From the NCBI RefSeq assembly GCF_963662255.1, contig NC_085071.1, positions 4,242,701-4,306,700 of the forward strand: a stretch of 64,000 bases of DNA, given 5' to 3'. The notes beneath the pieces were generated by a model. It did not search any database. It saw only the letters and a list, made by a program, of their open reading frames with translations, and had not been told where the DNA came from. This DNA comes from Cinclus cinclus. Taxonomy: Eukaryota; Chordata; Aves; Passeriformes; Cinclidae. Both the position numbers and the translations under genes were made by a program. Positions 39,760 to 53,152 of the stretch are shown one piece after another. The first letter of the stretch is position 1, and every line of letters begins with the position of its first letter.

Positions 39760-42740
39760 TTTTCTCTCGAGCTTGCATGCACCACGTGCTGCCTGCCTGG
39801 CCAGGAGTGGGAGCCAGCAGGGCAGTCCCAAGCCCTAACACGTACCCAGCTGTTGAGGCTGTGTCCCAGAGGGTTTTGGGGGGAGTGAGATCCCTTGTCC
39901 TCACCCCTGCAGAGAGTGGATCCTGGACTCCTGCTCCCAGCCCCTCGGGAATTACAGTAATTTGCTGGGGCGACAGGGTCAAAACCAGCCCAGACCTTCT
40001 GGAAGAACAAAAAGCAGAAATTGCATTAAGTAAATTAAAACTGTCTACTACTGAGCAGCTTGCTGCAGACCAGGGAGAATATGCAAAAAGCTCTGTTTGA
40101 AACCTACTAAATATTACCATGTGCTGTTTATAGGAAACAAATGGGGAAAGGCATCTGCATCAATAAACCCCAACGTGGCTGGGCTTGGACTGAAGCCTTT
40201 CCACAGCTCTTGGTTATTGAATACCCGTTGCTTTCATGTGGTGCCAGCCCTGACCCCTGACACATACCGCGGAGGGGAAAGTTGACTTGTGGGAATAATA
40301 GACATTCCTAGTGAGCGATTTAACCTGGCAGGAAAAGAGGCGACTTCCAGCCTCTCACATCCCTGCGTGATATCGGAGATGACAATAGCAACAAGTCAAG
40401 GGAGGGAGGATGTGGGACATGGGGTGGGAGCGGTGCCGGAGAGCGATGCTGTGGGACCCCCGTGCCTGGGGTGAGCCTCCCACCAGCCTGAGCACCCTAT
40501 GATGGCATCGGCCACAGCACCCTATCCCAACGACATCCCAGGCTCCCAGAGCAGCAGGCTGCAAAAGCTTTGGTTGGTGGAGTGCCTGCAGAGGTAGAAG
40601 GAGGTTTCCAGCCTTTGTCCCCCTCCTTCAGGAAAGTGGGACATTGGCTGGTGTCCTGATGGAGCATGCTGGCAGGAGCTGAAGGTCAATTTGTGACTCA
40701 CAGGGTCCAGTGTGAGGGTTTAAAACAGTTCATGTCTCCAGCGTGGGGGCAACTTGGCCAGTGTTGGAAAACCTGGGCAACCAGGCTGCTGCTCCTGGCT
40801 GGTGGAGAGCCCCAGCCACACTCCCCACTCTTGCACCAGTCATGAGCCAGGTTGTCCTTTCTCTACTCTCCAGTGGGAAGCAGAGCTCCGAGCCCTGCTC
40901 CTGTCACCCAAAACAGGGTGAGTGATCTCCCTGGGCACTATCCAGCCTGCAGAATCCAGCACTAGCTGAAGGGGCAGGGATGGTGTGGGAGAGGATCCTG
41001 GATGGGACAAGAGAATCTCTCTGGGAAAAAAGTGTTTCCGGGCTGGTGTCCTCATTGCTGGGGCAGCTCCTACAGCTTTCAGCCAGATGTGCTTGGCCAG
41101 GGCACTCACAGAGGCCGTGCAAAGGATGTCTCACCCACAAGGGCTCGTGCGCTGGGGACGGGGTTTTTTGGCATGGCTGGCATGGTGCTGGTGGCCCCAA
41201 GCAGCCAAGGTGAGGGTGGAGCCAGCAGGGCAGGTGGGTACCAGCCCCTCAGGGAGCTCAGGCCCCATGTCCCCAAGCACCTGTCACATCCAGCTGTGGG
41301 ATACTCGGGGTGTGGATATCACTCAAGTACAGATCCTGCTCCCCACACTTGCCCATCTGGCCACATCTTGCCCCGACCTGGCCGAGCGTCTCCCCATGCT
41401 TGGCACCACATGGGCACCAAATCCACCAGAACATGTTCTCTAGCTGATAATGATCTGGCGAATTTGGGTACCTGGATGTTTTAATCACCCTTCCTGGGCC
41501 CCTGGGCCCGCTGCAGCATGTGTTTGGCTACCCTGGAAACGTAGGCAGCTTGACAAAATCCTCTCGCAAGGCACAGCCACGCTGCACCCCCCTGCCCTGA
41601 CCCAAACGCAGTTTGCAAAGCTGGGAATGCCTCTGGCAGCAGCGCCGGGTCAGGGCAGGCCTTTGGCGATGCTCCTTGGCACCCGCCCTCCCTCAGCATC
41701 CCTTGCCAGGGCGAGGAAGAGGAAGAGGAGTCTGCAGTTCCTCCCTCGGGTCAGGGGACACAGGAGCAGCCCCGGCAGCGCTGCTCGGAGCCGAGCCACA
41801 TTTTGGTGGCGTTTGGTATTTGGGGTGACGGGAAGGAAGCTCCATTGTTCCTCTTTTATTGTTTTGTGTTTCCTAAGCGGGATCGGCACCCTCCTCCCAC
41901 GCTCTGCCCGGCTGCCGAGCGGATCCAGCCCCGTGAAAGCCAACGCTGCTGTGCCGGAGGCGGCTGCTGAGTCCCGGGCAAGCGAAATTCAGGGAGAATC
42001 GTCCTTGCTCCAGCACAGACAGGCCACCAGGAACACGTGCAGGGATGACGAGTGGCTGCGGCAGGGACACTGGTCTCCCTGGTGCTTTGTTCCTCTATGC
42101 AGCCATTTAGGCAGCGGCAGCTGAGACGGGGCGATCCGGTCGCAGGTAGGGAGGGTGACATCGGCCACGCCACCATTCCCAGCCCCACGGCATGACCCAG
42201 TGAGAACGCCGGTGTTCTCCCCGCATGGGTCAGTCCAGTCCCCCCGTACCCCCAAACCCCAATAACCCAAACCACGGCACCGCTGTCCCACCAGCAGCAC
42301 CTCCATTCCCCGCTGGAAGCCACCCTCAGCTGCAGGTGGCGCAGGGTGTGGCACGGGGACACAGCGTCCTGTGGCACTGGGATCCACCCAAAACTGCGCT
42401 GGAGTGCCTGTGGGCTTCGGAACAGCTCCGGCTTCAGCTTTGCACCATAAACACCGAAGCCGTGAGCTCACTGGACCTTTGGAACCTCAGGGGTGCTGCT
42501 CCAGCCTTCCCGAATTTCCACAGGAAAATTTCAATCTTCCCAGCTGCAGCCAGGACTCCAAGAGCCCAGCATGGTGGATTTGCCCAGAGGCAGCTCGGGA
42601 AGCTCCTGGTGCTGAGTGGCCTTGGCCCACAACGAGAGCCAGAAACAGGCAGGAATTTCGATGAGAAATGTTTGTTTTCTTTTAAAATAGTTTTAATTGT
42701 GGCTTCTGAGTAAGGGAGCCTCTGGAATGGTGGCTCTTTC
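39760..42740. other. Intergenic region downstream of TRAPPC3
   Basis: GC-rich unique-looking DNA. Open frames of up to 224 codons occur but have no recognisable motif, no splice consistency and no good start context. No gene is supported. Confidence 0.5.
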
Positions 42741-42749
42741 CCTGAGCCT

Positions 42750-43830
42750 GTGGTGAATGAGGGGTTTGGGGTTGAATTGCTGGCAAAAGCAGGTTTGATA
42801 TAGTTTTGTCACTCTATTCCCTATCATGTAGATAAATCACACCAAGAAAAATAGGATTAAAACCAGTCTACAATGGTTTAGGTGGAAATGGGGAGAGAAA
42901 AAGGAAGGGAGGAAAAATTCAGGAAAGCAAGGGGGTAAGGGACACTCCCAAGCTGAGTCACCAGGCACAGAGAGGATCCCGTTACTAAATTTAGCCTCAG
43001 ATTGGATCAGTGGATTAAGTCTAAAGGATTTACCAACACTTAATCATAACAATACCTCATTAACACAGCAATAGCAGCACTTGATCAATTGAATAATTTA
43101 ACTCATACAAAATGACTCAAATGGGAATTTCTATAACCATCAGTCTAATTGAATTATAAATCTAGAGACATCCATAACGTGCACACATGGGCATAAAGAG
43201 CCCGAACAAAGGGAGAGACCTGTGAGAAATTCCCCTCGAGTTCAGCAAAATACTCACATTGATGCATCTTCTCAATGGTGAAGGGAAGAGCCCAATGGGG
43301 TGGGCAATATCAGCTCAGGTCCTCTGGGTACCACAGAGGGGATGAACTCCAAGAACAGTTCTGCTCTGAGTGAGATCCTGGCACAGCCACAGGAGAGTTC
43401 AAAGGGTGTCACTCAGGACCACTGGTTACAGGGTTGTGAGATGACTGATTTCAGGCATCAGTGAATTCCCATCCTAGCCACAATCCCAGTTGGTAGCTAT
43501 GGGAATTTTCTTCGAAGTGTCCAGTAACTAAAATATGATTCCACTCAGGCTGTTTTTGAGCAGAAAAACAAGATCTTGAGGCTGTTTGTGAGAGAAAACA
43601 GGAGCTCCTGAGACACCAGGAATTCTGGGATCAGAGCGAGTTTCTGATAAGCTCAAGGGGAGCCACCTGCCCAGAAAACATTAATTAAAGTGGAGGCCTA
43701 ATTAGTCAAGCTGTCCCTGGCAGCAGGGACAATCCAAATCCTGTCCCACAGCCCTGATCCCATCCACAGCCCCATCCTGTCCCTGCCACGGCAAGTGGCT
43801 TACCACAAGCAGGACTGAACCAGATACCTG
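42750..43830. repeat. AT-rich block, possible old interspersed element
   Basis: About 1.1 kb that is distinctly more AT-rich than its flanks and has no open frame of 60 codons on either strand. The texture differs from the neighbouring DNA and suggests an inserted element, perhaps LTR-derived, but I recognise no terminal repeats or target-site duplication. Confidence 0.3.
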
Positions 43831-45824
43831 AATGACCAGGAATGGCTGCAGTCATTCCTGGTTCCAAACTCCATACAGTTCAGTTAACAGAGAAACGAGA
43901 AAACAAATCGAAAATTTAAAACCAATCCCCTCCCCAAATGAAGTGAAGGCCCAGACGTTCCTTGCAGCCCCAGGATCCCGTTGGCTTCTCCCTGCCTGTC
44001 ACACAGACACAGGAGCTGACTCGGGGAAAGTGCTTGCCAGAACAATGTCTCTTTCTACAGCAAAAAAATATTGATTTTATTTTAATTAGTGCTAGCGCTG
44101 ACATCCAAGAGCTCAGGGAGAAGTTGCCAGGCACTGGGCTGGCTCTGCTTTGGGCTGTGTCTCCTTGTCCCTGTCCCATTGCAGGCACAGAGCCCCCCAC
44201 AGCTGCCCGCGTGCCCCGGCTGGAGCCAGCGGCTGCCCGGGGCTGGGACCAGCATTGTGGCTCCTTGCCCAAGCTCTCGGCCAGGGCTGTCACTGCTCCC
44301 CAGGCCCCGCAGCGCTGAGCCATTGCTGGGAAGGCTCTTGAGCAAGATGCCACCGAGGAGCTGGAGGGTGTTCCCTGCCAAGGGGAGAAATTCAGCGGTT
44401 TCCTTGAGCGTGGAACACTGAAATGACCTGGTGGGACCTCTGCCTGCCTCGTGCTGAGGAGCCTGGAGGGGACAGAAAGGCAATGGGGCTGCGTTGGCCT
44501 CTTGCATCCCCCCAGCCTCCCACACATCCCCTGAACTCCCTCATCCCGTTCCTCCAGGGTTCAGCATCCCTCTGTCCTGCACCCCCCAGGCTCCCTCATC
44601 CTGGCTGGGCAGGGCACAGAGCACTGTGCCAGGAGCCGGGGAACCGAGTGTTAACCGGGACAGCCGGGCCGGGGAGCGGAGCCCCAGGAATGAGGAAGCC
44701 GGAGTGGGTACCGTAGTGGAAAGGGCTTGGCACGGGTTGTGGAAAATGGAGGCCTAGAGAAATGTGACAGCAGGCTGGCCTGGCCGGCAGTACCACACAG
44801 GCGTAGTTAAGCCTTCAAGCCTGCCATTGTTCTCCCCTAATTATTCCCACTCCCTGAGTATTACACCCCATAATTCAGGAAAGCTGAGTAATGGAAGAAA
44901 CAACAGCAATTTTAATCTCTCAGTACCGGTGGTCTCCACCAAAAAAATGCTTTCAAGAGCTCTGCGGTTGCGACTTCCTCGGTTTGGTGGGCAGTGCAGG
45001 GGAGGGGGAGCACGGCCACCGGCCTGCGGGGGCTCAACTGAGACCAGGGGCGAGGAGGCCAGCAGGGATGGGACCAGGACCTTGCTCCAGGTGATGGGAG
45101 GTGATGGGAGAGGAACGTGCTGGATGCTGGGAGCATCCCCACCAGGTACCACATGAGCCTCATGCTGGCAGCTGGGCTGGCATCCTCTTGTCTCCTGCAC
45201 GGGGGGACCTGGTGTCCTTGGTGGGGAGGACCAGAACTGGGCAAGGCACTCTCACTGCTGACACTGTATCTTGTGTACTTGGCTAAAAACCACACAGAAC
45301 TGGGAATCAGTTTTTGGTCAAAACATGTTTTCCTTCCTGGGAACTGGCTTTCAGGAAAGGAAATTCCAAACTCCCTAGAAATGCTCTTGCTTTTTGACAA
45401 AAGCCACTGCGGGTTTGTTCCCTCAGGGGCAAGCTCTGGGAAAAACACATTCCCACTTCTGCAAGGAACAAGACCGGGAGTCAGCACTGGTAGCACCAGG
45501 GTGCTCTGAAGGCCCCCACATGGGCAGGAGGGACCCCCAGCCCTGCCTGTGCCTCTCTGCCCATTCCAGCACCCCTGGCCAAGTCCAAGCACCTGTGCTG
45601 TTTTGCCAGCCCTTTTCCCACTGTGGCTCTGAGCATGAGTAATGTGATTGGCGGGTCAGAATGAGCCTTTGTCTGATTTAGCATCACCTGCTTATCAGAT
45701 CTTGGGGAGCAGGAAGAGGAGGATGGGCAGCAGTGCCCTCAGTGAGGCCAGAACAGATGCACTGAGCTGGAACCAGGCATTCCTGGGGAACAACTCGAGG
45801 CCAGGGTGTCTGCCAGCTTTCATC

Positions 45825-45855
45825 TATCCTTCCATCCCTCCATCCCTCCCTCCTT
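45825..45855 (+). repeat. Tetranucleotide-type simple repeat
   Basis: Imperfect run of CATCCCTC/CTTCCATC units. Confidence 0.7.
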
Positions 45856-47244
45856 ACTGCTCTGAGATGCAGTAAAAGCACCAAAATAAGCTCAGGTCTG
45901 CCTTGCCCCAGCTTACTGTAGGCACAACACTCACCTGCTATAAACTACCACGACCATCTTCCCTCATCTTGGAAGGTTTGGCAATGGCAACGCTCACTGA
46001 AATGATGAAGTCACAGAGCCAGGCAGGGACCTGACACACTGAGAGACCTGAGCCCCATCAGGGCTGTGCAGGGATTGCCCTGGAGCCAAGGGGACAAAGC
46101 CTCTCAAAGCCAGTGGCTTTGAGACAAGTTCGGCATCACCTCTCAGCAGCCACTCTAAAGTTTGTCTGCAGGGTGCTCAGGTCTCTGTTACATCTAGCAA
46201 AAAATGGGAGGTCACATCCCTCACTCCAGGTACCAGCTGGGGCGATGGCCCTGCCACCCTGGGAGCCATATGACAAGCCACCAGCCCTAAGGAACCAACT
46301 ACCTCACTGCCACCCCTTCAGGTTGACCCTAATGACATGCAGCTCGACCTGCTGTGTGTCCTAAGCACTGCCCCTTGGTACATCCCCCCAGCCTCTGAGG
46401 TGACAGAGCGGGGCAGGGGGGTGGGACAGGGTGACTGAAGGTGACGGTGGCGGTGGGCGCTGCGTCTGTGTGGTCTGAGCCATCTGGATGCACTTACAGC
46501 AATACTGCAGCAATTGCGGAAAGATCAAAACTCTTCAGACCAACCTTGATTCCCGGTGCATTTTTTGCATTTTTGAGGACTCGAGTCTATAACCTGACAG
46601 CGGGAGGGGTGTTGCCTGCACAGCCCTGGAGCCCTCTGCACGATGCTGCCAGATTCTGGAAGTGATGCCTTGGCTGCCCTGGCAGTGCTGCAAGATCCCT
46701 GGGCTGCTGGGAATGACCATGAGGAAATGGTGTTGGGTTCTTTGTCTGTACCCAGCACTCGGAGCAGGCACTGTTTTTGCTGTGGTGTCAAATCCCTGAG
46801 CAGAGCAAATTACACCCACACCTGGCCTAGGGAACAACACGGTCCCATCTATCCCCACCTCCCTCCTGGGGCTTTCCATTCTCTTTGAAGCTCAAATGGG
46901 GAAACTTTGCACCAAACATGGGGCATAAAGGGTTTGAGATTGTGACAGCTTTGGTTGGCTTATGCTGTGCTGCTGTCACCTCACTGCTGTGCCTGGGAAT
47001 ATGGCTGGGAAATGACTTGGGCACTGATGCTACACTGGGCACACTGGACTTCCACTGTCACCTCTGGAACAGAGGATCGCCTGCAGCCTGTGATGAACAC
47101 CATGGTGAGGCAGGCTGTATCCTTGCAGACCATGGCACTGCAGCACTGTGGCAGCATGGCCCTGAACACCAGCTCCTCTGAGAAGCGGCAGCCCTGCTAA
47201 TTAATCTTGAGCTCAGCCCTTATGCCCCTCCAGGGTAATGGAAA

Positions 47245-47315
47245 GGGCACGGGGGTGTCAGAGGACACAGGAGCGTCAGAGAGGAGACAGGAGTGTCAGA
47301 GGGGGCACAGGAGAG
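47245..47315 (+). repeat. About 25-bp tandem repeat, 3 copies
   Basis: Three degenerate copies share GTGTCAGAG and ACA(C)AGGAG blocks. Confidence 0.6.
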
Positions 47316-48267
47316 GCAGGTCCTGCTCCCATGCCAGTCCTGCCCATGCTGACTGACTGGTTCAGTCATTAGCAGGAGTGGGGCTGTTTGGCTTTTCCCT
47401 TCTCCTCCTGGAAAGGGGCCACTTACTGTTTTACAACTAAAATAACAAATTATTTCATAGGGGCTGGAACTGCCGGGAGCTCTTGGGCCATGGTGCTGCA
47501 CTGGGGCAGGCACAGGCCCCCAGACCCCCTCCCCAATGCTGGCACAAGCCATGTCCCAGGGTTCCCAAAACGGGCCCATGTGAAGCACACAGCTCCAACC
47601 AGCATGGGCAACGGGGGCACAGGGGATGGAGAAAGGGAAAAGGAAGCAGCAGGGCAACATCTGGCATGTCCTTATGATTGTCTGTCCCTGGTGATGCTCA
47701 TCCCTCCATGGGGACACCATGGGTACCCAGGGACCCTCAGCCCTACATTCAGCTCTCCAGGGGGAACAGGCTCTGTGCAGTGCATGGCATCTGCATCCTG
47801 TGGCAATGCCACATCCCAAGCACTTGGCTTCCTCTGGGAAAGGGATGCTGAACTGTGCCCCAGCTTCCTCTCCCGGGGAAGGCGATGGGAACCAGCCCTG
47901 GTGCCCGCTCCCTGCCCTCCCCTCTGCAGCTGCTCACGCACTGTCTGGCCCTGCAGACGGATCTCAGGGTGCCACAGGATGCAGCACCAGCCAAACAGGG
48001 CCCCCCACGCCCCCTCCACAGGGCGACCTGCTGACAGCCCCAACAATAGTGCAGCTAAAAAAGCCCTACACCAACACTTGCCCTTCCCTGCCCACCGTGG
48101 CCCCAGTGCCAGCCTGGTGCTGTGGGATGGATGGGGGACTGGAGGAGCTGAGCTGGGATGCCAGGAGCCTGAAGCCCTCCGAGACCTGGGCTGATGTCTC
48201 TGCTCTGCCAGCCTGACCTCCTCAGAAAATGACCCTCATAAAATGAAGCAGCAGCTGTTTGGTGGAA

Positions 48268-48282
48268 AATAAAATGTTTATT
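48268..48282. terminator. Convergent poly(A) signals
   Basis: AATAAA at 48268-48273 on plus and AATAAA at 48277-48282 on minus lie four bases apart, followed by a long T run. They could end transcripts from either direction, but no gene is recognised on either side. Confidence 0.3.
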
Positions 48283-51200
48283 TTTTTTTTTTTCTGTTTT
48301 ACAGCTAGTTTACTGCCTAAACATTTCAGCAGCTTGGCAGAGCACCAGGGCAGCAAATTTCTGTGTGCTCTGGGCAGCTCCTAGACAGGCTTCAGGACTC
48401 TGCCCTCATCCCATGGCATGGGTCCTCAGTACTCATGGGAGCACCCATCCCAGCCATCAGTGCAGGGATGGCACAGGGAGGGAGGATACAAACTAGGAGG
48501 GTGACAGCAGCTGGGTGAGCCTGCTCCTGGCAGCCCCTTTGTTGAACCACCTCCTTTCAGAGACAGCTGGATGCTGTGGTGTCACCCCAGCTCTGCATTG
48601 GAGCAACCCCCAGGACCCAGAGACTCCATTCATCCACCAGCTCTGGGGGCAGATTTACTAGCTCATAGCCAGGAGTGTTTATGGTGGGCTGGAATGTGCG
48701 TCCCCAGCACGTGATGAATTTACAACGTGCCAACGAGTGGATTTATTCCAACCCCACTGTCAGTGAATTAATCACAGCAGCCACGGGAAGGCTGGAGGTG
48801 CAGGTGGGGAGAGATGCTCGGAGTGGGGAGTGGTGGGGGCACATGGGGGCATCACAGGGATGTTGTGTTGAGCTACGATGAGCTCCGGGGCTACCACATC
48901 CCTTCCAGTGCTCCTGGGAAGGGCCAGTAGCCTCCAGGGCTGCCCTGGGGAGAGATTTAAACTTCAGCTTCCAATTCCACGTGCCATTTCCAAAAAGAGG
49001 TCTGGGGGCCACCAGCTACCACCTGGGCTGGTGCTCTGCAGACAAGGGAGCCCTGGAAACTGTAGGTGAGTGCAGTTTTTCCATGCATATGTATATAGGA
49101 GCAGAGTCAGCTGCCAAAGTAAATACAACCCTTCCCTTTCCAAAAATGTCCTCCAGGAATTGTAAAGGATCCTGGAGCAAGAATTCTGTCTCAGATCCTT
49201 TTTGCTTTCTACTGGGGGAAGTGTATAAACTCACTACGATTCAGCCCGAGCAAAGGCAACGTGAGAGTGCTTTTTTACGGCATGCACCAAAGGTGCTGGG
49301 AGCCGGAGCCACCATGTGTACCCCGGGCAGGGCTCACACAGGAAAACAATCCCAGTAAAGAGCTTTACAGCCACCGAGGAATGTGGAACCTCCACCAGCC
49401 CGGCCGAGCCTTGCAAAGCTAATTGCTTTGGGATTTGTTCTTTGGGGGGGTTGAATCTCCATGGTTGCTGCCTCAAAGGGTCCCAGCTGCCCTTGCGGTT
49501 CATTAGGATGCTGAGCGGGGAACTGGAGATGCTTTTAGGAGTCTGCAGCGGTTGTGGGGTAAGGGAAGGAGCCCTGCGGTTCCCAGCTGCAGCCCTGCCT
49601 TCTCCCGTTACAGCCGGGGACCCTTCCTGCCCCCGCGGGGTCCGCGATGGGAGCCGGGCGTGGCAGTGGTGGCCCCATAGCTGCTGAGCTGGGTGCTGTC
49701 CCTGACCCCAGCGGGACCATTCCCTCCAATCTGACCCAGTGGGACCCATCCCGGGCTGATTCTTCAGGAAGAAACATAGGGATGTTTTTTGAGGCCGGTG
49801 CATCCTCGTGTCTCCCAGGGCAAGGGCAGCAGTGGCTGACAGTGGTGTGGTGCTGCACCCGCAGCCCGTCCCCCCAGCCCCCGGCTGCTCGCGTGTTTTC
49901 TTAACTGATCTTTTCTTGCACATTTAAGTGACTTTGGAAAATGGGATTTTGGCTCTTAAATCGTTCAGGGGCTTTTGAAAATTTGACTCTAAATACTTTC
50001 CGAAGTGCATTTGTATGAAGTAATTCTCTCCAACCTCCCACAGTGGTAGTCAGATTGCATTTAATCCATCACTGAATGTTCCCGAAGGCTGGGATCTGGC
50101 ACCATGCTCCACACGGAGCCGTGGCTCGCCCCGCACTGTCCCGACACCGCCACTCCCTGCCTGGTGTCCTCCTGCCTGGTCCACCTCTCACCTGCATGGC
50201 TCTTCTGGCACAGTCAGGACGATGCCCCCAGCCCCTTGTCTCCCCATGCCAGTACCCTGAGCGGGCACAGCAGCACACCCCAGCTCGGCACTGCCAGCCC
50301 AGCTCCTGCCGCCCTCCCACCCCCGTGGCACATTTTCCCACTGAGCACCAAGGGCTGGTTTTCCGAGCACAATTATCCATCTTTGTGGAAACATGGAAAT
50401 GATATTCCAATGCACCGGGCTGATTAGATTACGTCCGTGACCCACTGAAATTAAGTTAAGGCATTTTTGAGCCCTAGATTGAATTATGTCTCCTCCCTCT
50501 CTCTTGTTCTTCCTGTGAGGAGCAGCTGGATGGCTGGGACGGGGATTTTGGGAGGCAGTGAGCCTGGGACCCTGAGTCAAAGCAGTGCCCAGGGCTGCTC
50601 TGCCACCAGAGCTCTCACTGGTTCAGGTGTGGGCCTGGCAGAACCAGTGCAATGCTGGGGACACCGTGGAGCCTTGGCACAGCAGTGGGTGCAGAGCTGC
50701 CAGGAGATACAGGCAGCAAAGCCACTAAATCCCACGCTAAGCCTGGCTTCCCTCTCCCACTGGGAAGGAGAGCCATCAGCAGTGGCTCAGCACAGTGCTC
50801 AGAGCTATCAGTTTTTAACTCAAATAAATACATTTTAAGTAGGATGAGTTACTCAGAGTTATGGCACTGGGTGAGTTGGGATGTTGCTCTCTTTCCTTGC
50901 TCAGCACGAGGAGCTGAGATTGTTGCAGCCTGGGGCTGTGAGATGTGAGCTTACACCTGGATACCTTTTGGGCTGGAATAGAGCTGATTTCATAGTAATT
51001 TTCCCAACAGCTGGTACAGAGCAGGGTTTTGCCTTTAGTATAAGAATATTGATAACACACTGATGGGTCAGGTGTTGCCTGGAAATGTTTACTCAAGTTC
51101 AAGTTCTACATATTTTTCAGTTTGTTGTTCTCTGCCAGTGAGCAGGTGCACCAGCACCCAAACCAGAGGACCAGGCAGCTGCAGTCAGAAGCAGCTGTAA

Positions 51201-52849
51201 CTCCACAAGATATAAAAGAAAGGACCCAGTGAGGGGTTAGAAGACCCCAGAGCAAAAATTACCATTGCTGGGCAGCAGGGAGAAGCCTGTGCATGGCCAG
51301 GAATGCCACAGCACAGCCAAAGTGGCATGGCCAGGGTGCCATGGCTGCACTCCAGGCTCCATCCCGCTGAAGGGACAGGCTGGGGAGGAAGAGCCAGCAC
51401 AGGAGCGATGACAGGCAGCAGAGGCTGCAGCTGATGGTTTGCTCTGTGGGACAGAGAAAGGTCTGTGCTGGCAAATGAGTCTCGGAGCAGAGGAAATGCT
51501 TTGCCAGTGAGAGCTCTAGTTAAACAAGGCTGGTCCATGTTCTGCAGGAGCTGCCCTGCCAATGGAGGCCCCTCCATGCTCTGCCCTGTGCCCGGGGGCT
51601 GCAGGTGGGTCAAGAGTGTGGGCAGGAGAGCTGATACTGCCGGAACATCATGCTCTTGGTGATGAGGTGATGGCAGAGCAGTTGCTGCCAGCAGCCATCC
51701 CGCTGGGGCTGCGGTCTCTGAGCACAGCCACCATGTGCCATGGGGCCGCTCTGAGCTGCTCACCGTGGCCTGCAGTGGGGACAGCTGTAAAGGACCAGCT
51801 ACGGGTGGACCCCCAGCCCTGCCTGCTCAGGGCAAGGAAGGGACACCAGCCCCGTCCGCCCGCGCAGGGCACAGCACATCAGCATTCTTGGGAGCAGGGT
51901 CCGGCCCCACAGCGGCTGCTCTCCGGGGGAAGGCATTGAGGGGGGATTAACTGTCTGATGCCCCCCTTGCTCAGGCGCTTAATACAGAAAACAAACACCC
52001 TTGTGCACCCAGCGGCTTCCATCCCGACGGGCTTTCTCCGTGCCCGTTGCCTGAGCAACCCTAATCCGCCTCCCGGGGCACACCGGGGCCCTGCACCCCG
52101 CGCCCATGCACCCCGGCAGCTGCGGCAGTGCCGGCGGTGTCCCGGCTGTGCCTGGCACGCGGCTGCCAGCGGGATGCCACGGCTCCTCCGCCTTGGGATG
52201 GGCAGCACACGATGGCTGGGAAAGGCGGGAGGTGGGGACTGAAGGCACCCCGCTCTCCTGGGATTGAGGCACCTCTGAGCCCGGTGTGTGATTTTAAACT
52301 GGGCCAGGACACGAGGCAGCAGGACCCGGCTGCACTGGCACCACATTTCCAAGTTGTTTTTTGCCCAGGGCAACAGGATTTTCAGGTTGGTGAAGTTGCC
52401 CCAACCCAGAAACGGGGATCGTCTCCTGCTACGGCCCTATGTCCACGAAGGAAGTGGGCGATGGTTTTGGGCGAGCAGCGGGGCAACGCTGCACCAGCCC
52501 TGGGGCAAGAAGGGGAAGGAAAACTGAACCCCATTGCCCCCCATCCCAGGGACAGGCAGCACCCACTCCTGGGGGCTCTGCAGATGGAGCGGGCTTTTTT
52601 CTCACCCCGTGGCTGCAATTGCTGGCATCAGCATCACCGGGGCACAGGGCATCCCTGCTCCTAAAGGCAGAGGGTCTGGTGGGGGGGCCGTGCCCACGAG
52701 TCCCATGTCCCGCGTGGGGTGGCGAGGAGGGGCCGGGAGGGCGGGGGCAGGGGCCGCGCTCTCGGGGGTGCGGTGCGCGCAGTCTCCCTCCTGCGCCGGA
52801 GGAACGAGCAGCGCGCTGGGACCGCCGAGGGGAGAGAGCAAAAAAGAGG

Positions 52850-53152
52850 GAAAAGAGACAAATCGCAGCAGCCGCCCCGGCGCGGCCCCGCTCCGCACCC
52901 TCCGCACCTTTGGTCCCGCTTGGCATCCTCCGCACCCATTATCCCGCTCCGCATCCCTCTCTCCGCATCCCCCCGACCCGCTTCGAAACCCCCGCACCTC
53001 CCGCAGCCTCAGCCCCGCTCCGCCCTCCCTCCCGCCCCGCTCCGCCCCGCGGGGTGCCCGGCCCGGCCCGGCCCGGCCCGTCGCTCCCGCCGGCAGCCGC
53101 CCGTGCCCGCCGCTCCGCTCTGCTCCGCTCCGCTCCGCCGCGCCGACGGGAG
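52850..53152 (+). other. COL8A2: Candidate non-coding first exon, probable COL8A2
   Basis: A CpG-rich segment with repeated GCTCCGCTCCGC ends in GACGGGAG followed by GTAAGGTAAGG, two overlapping strong donors at 53153 and 53158. No start codon opens a believable frame, so it looks like a 5'UTR exon. The name is from synteny only: in human, COL8A2 is the next gene beyond TRAPPC3 in the same orientation, and has non-coding leading exons. No collagen Gly-X-Y frame appears in the remaining 11 kb, so coding exons would lie right of the window. The 5' end is an estimate. Confidence 0.35.

Larger units (their letters stand above)
43831..52700. other. Intergenic region with no supported gene
   Basis: I see no conserved exon, tRNA-like or other RNA gene. 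It includes a short 25-bp triplicate near 47245-47315 (GTGTCAGAGG...ACAGGAG units), a CATCC/CTCC simple repeat at about 45825-45855, and the convergent poly(A) signals at 48268-48282. Confidence 0.45.

Noticed and set aside
41450..42124. 224-codon open frame on plus in the TRAPPC3-COL8A2 gap
   Set aside because: No motif, poor start context and no matching splice sites; consistent with chance in GC-rich DNA.
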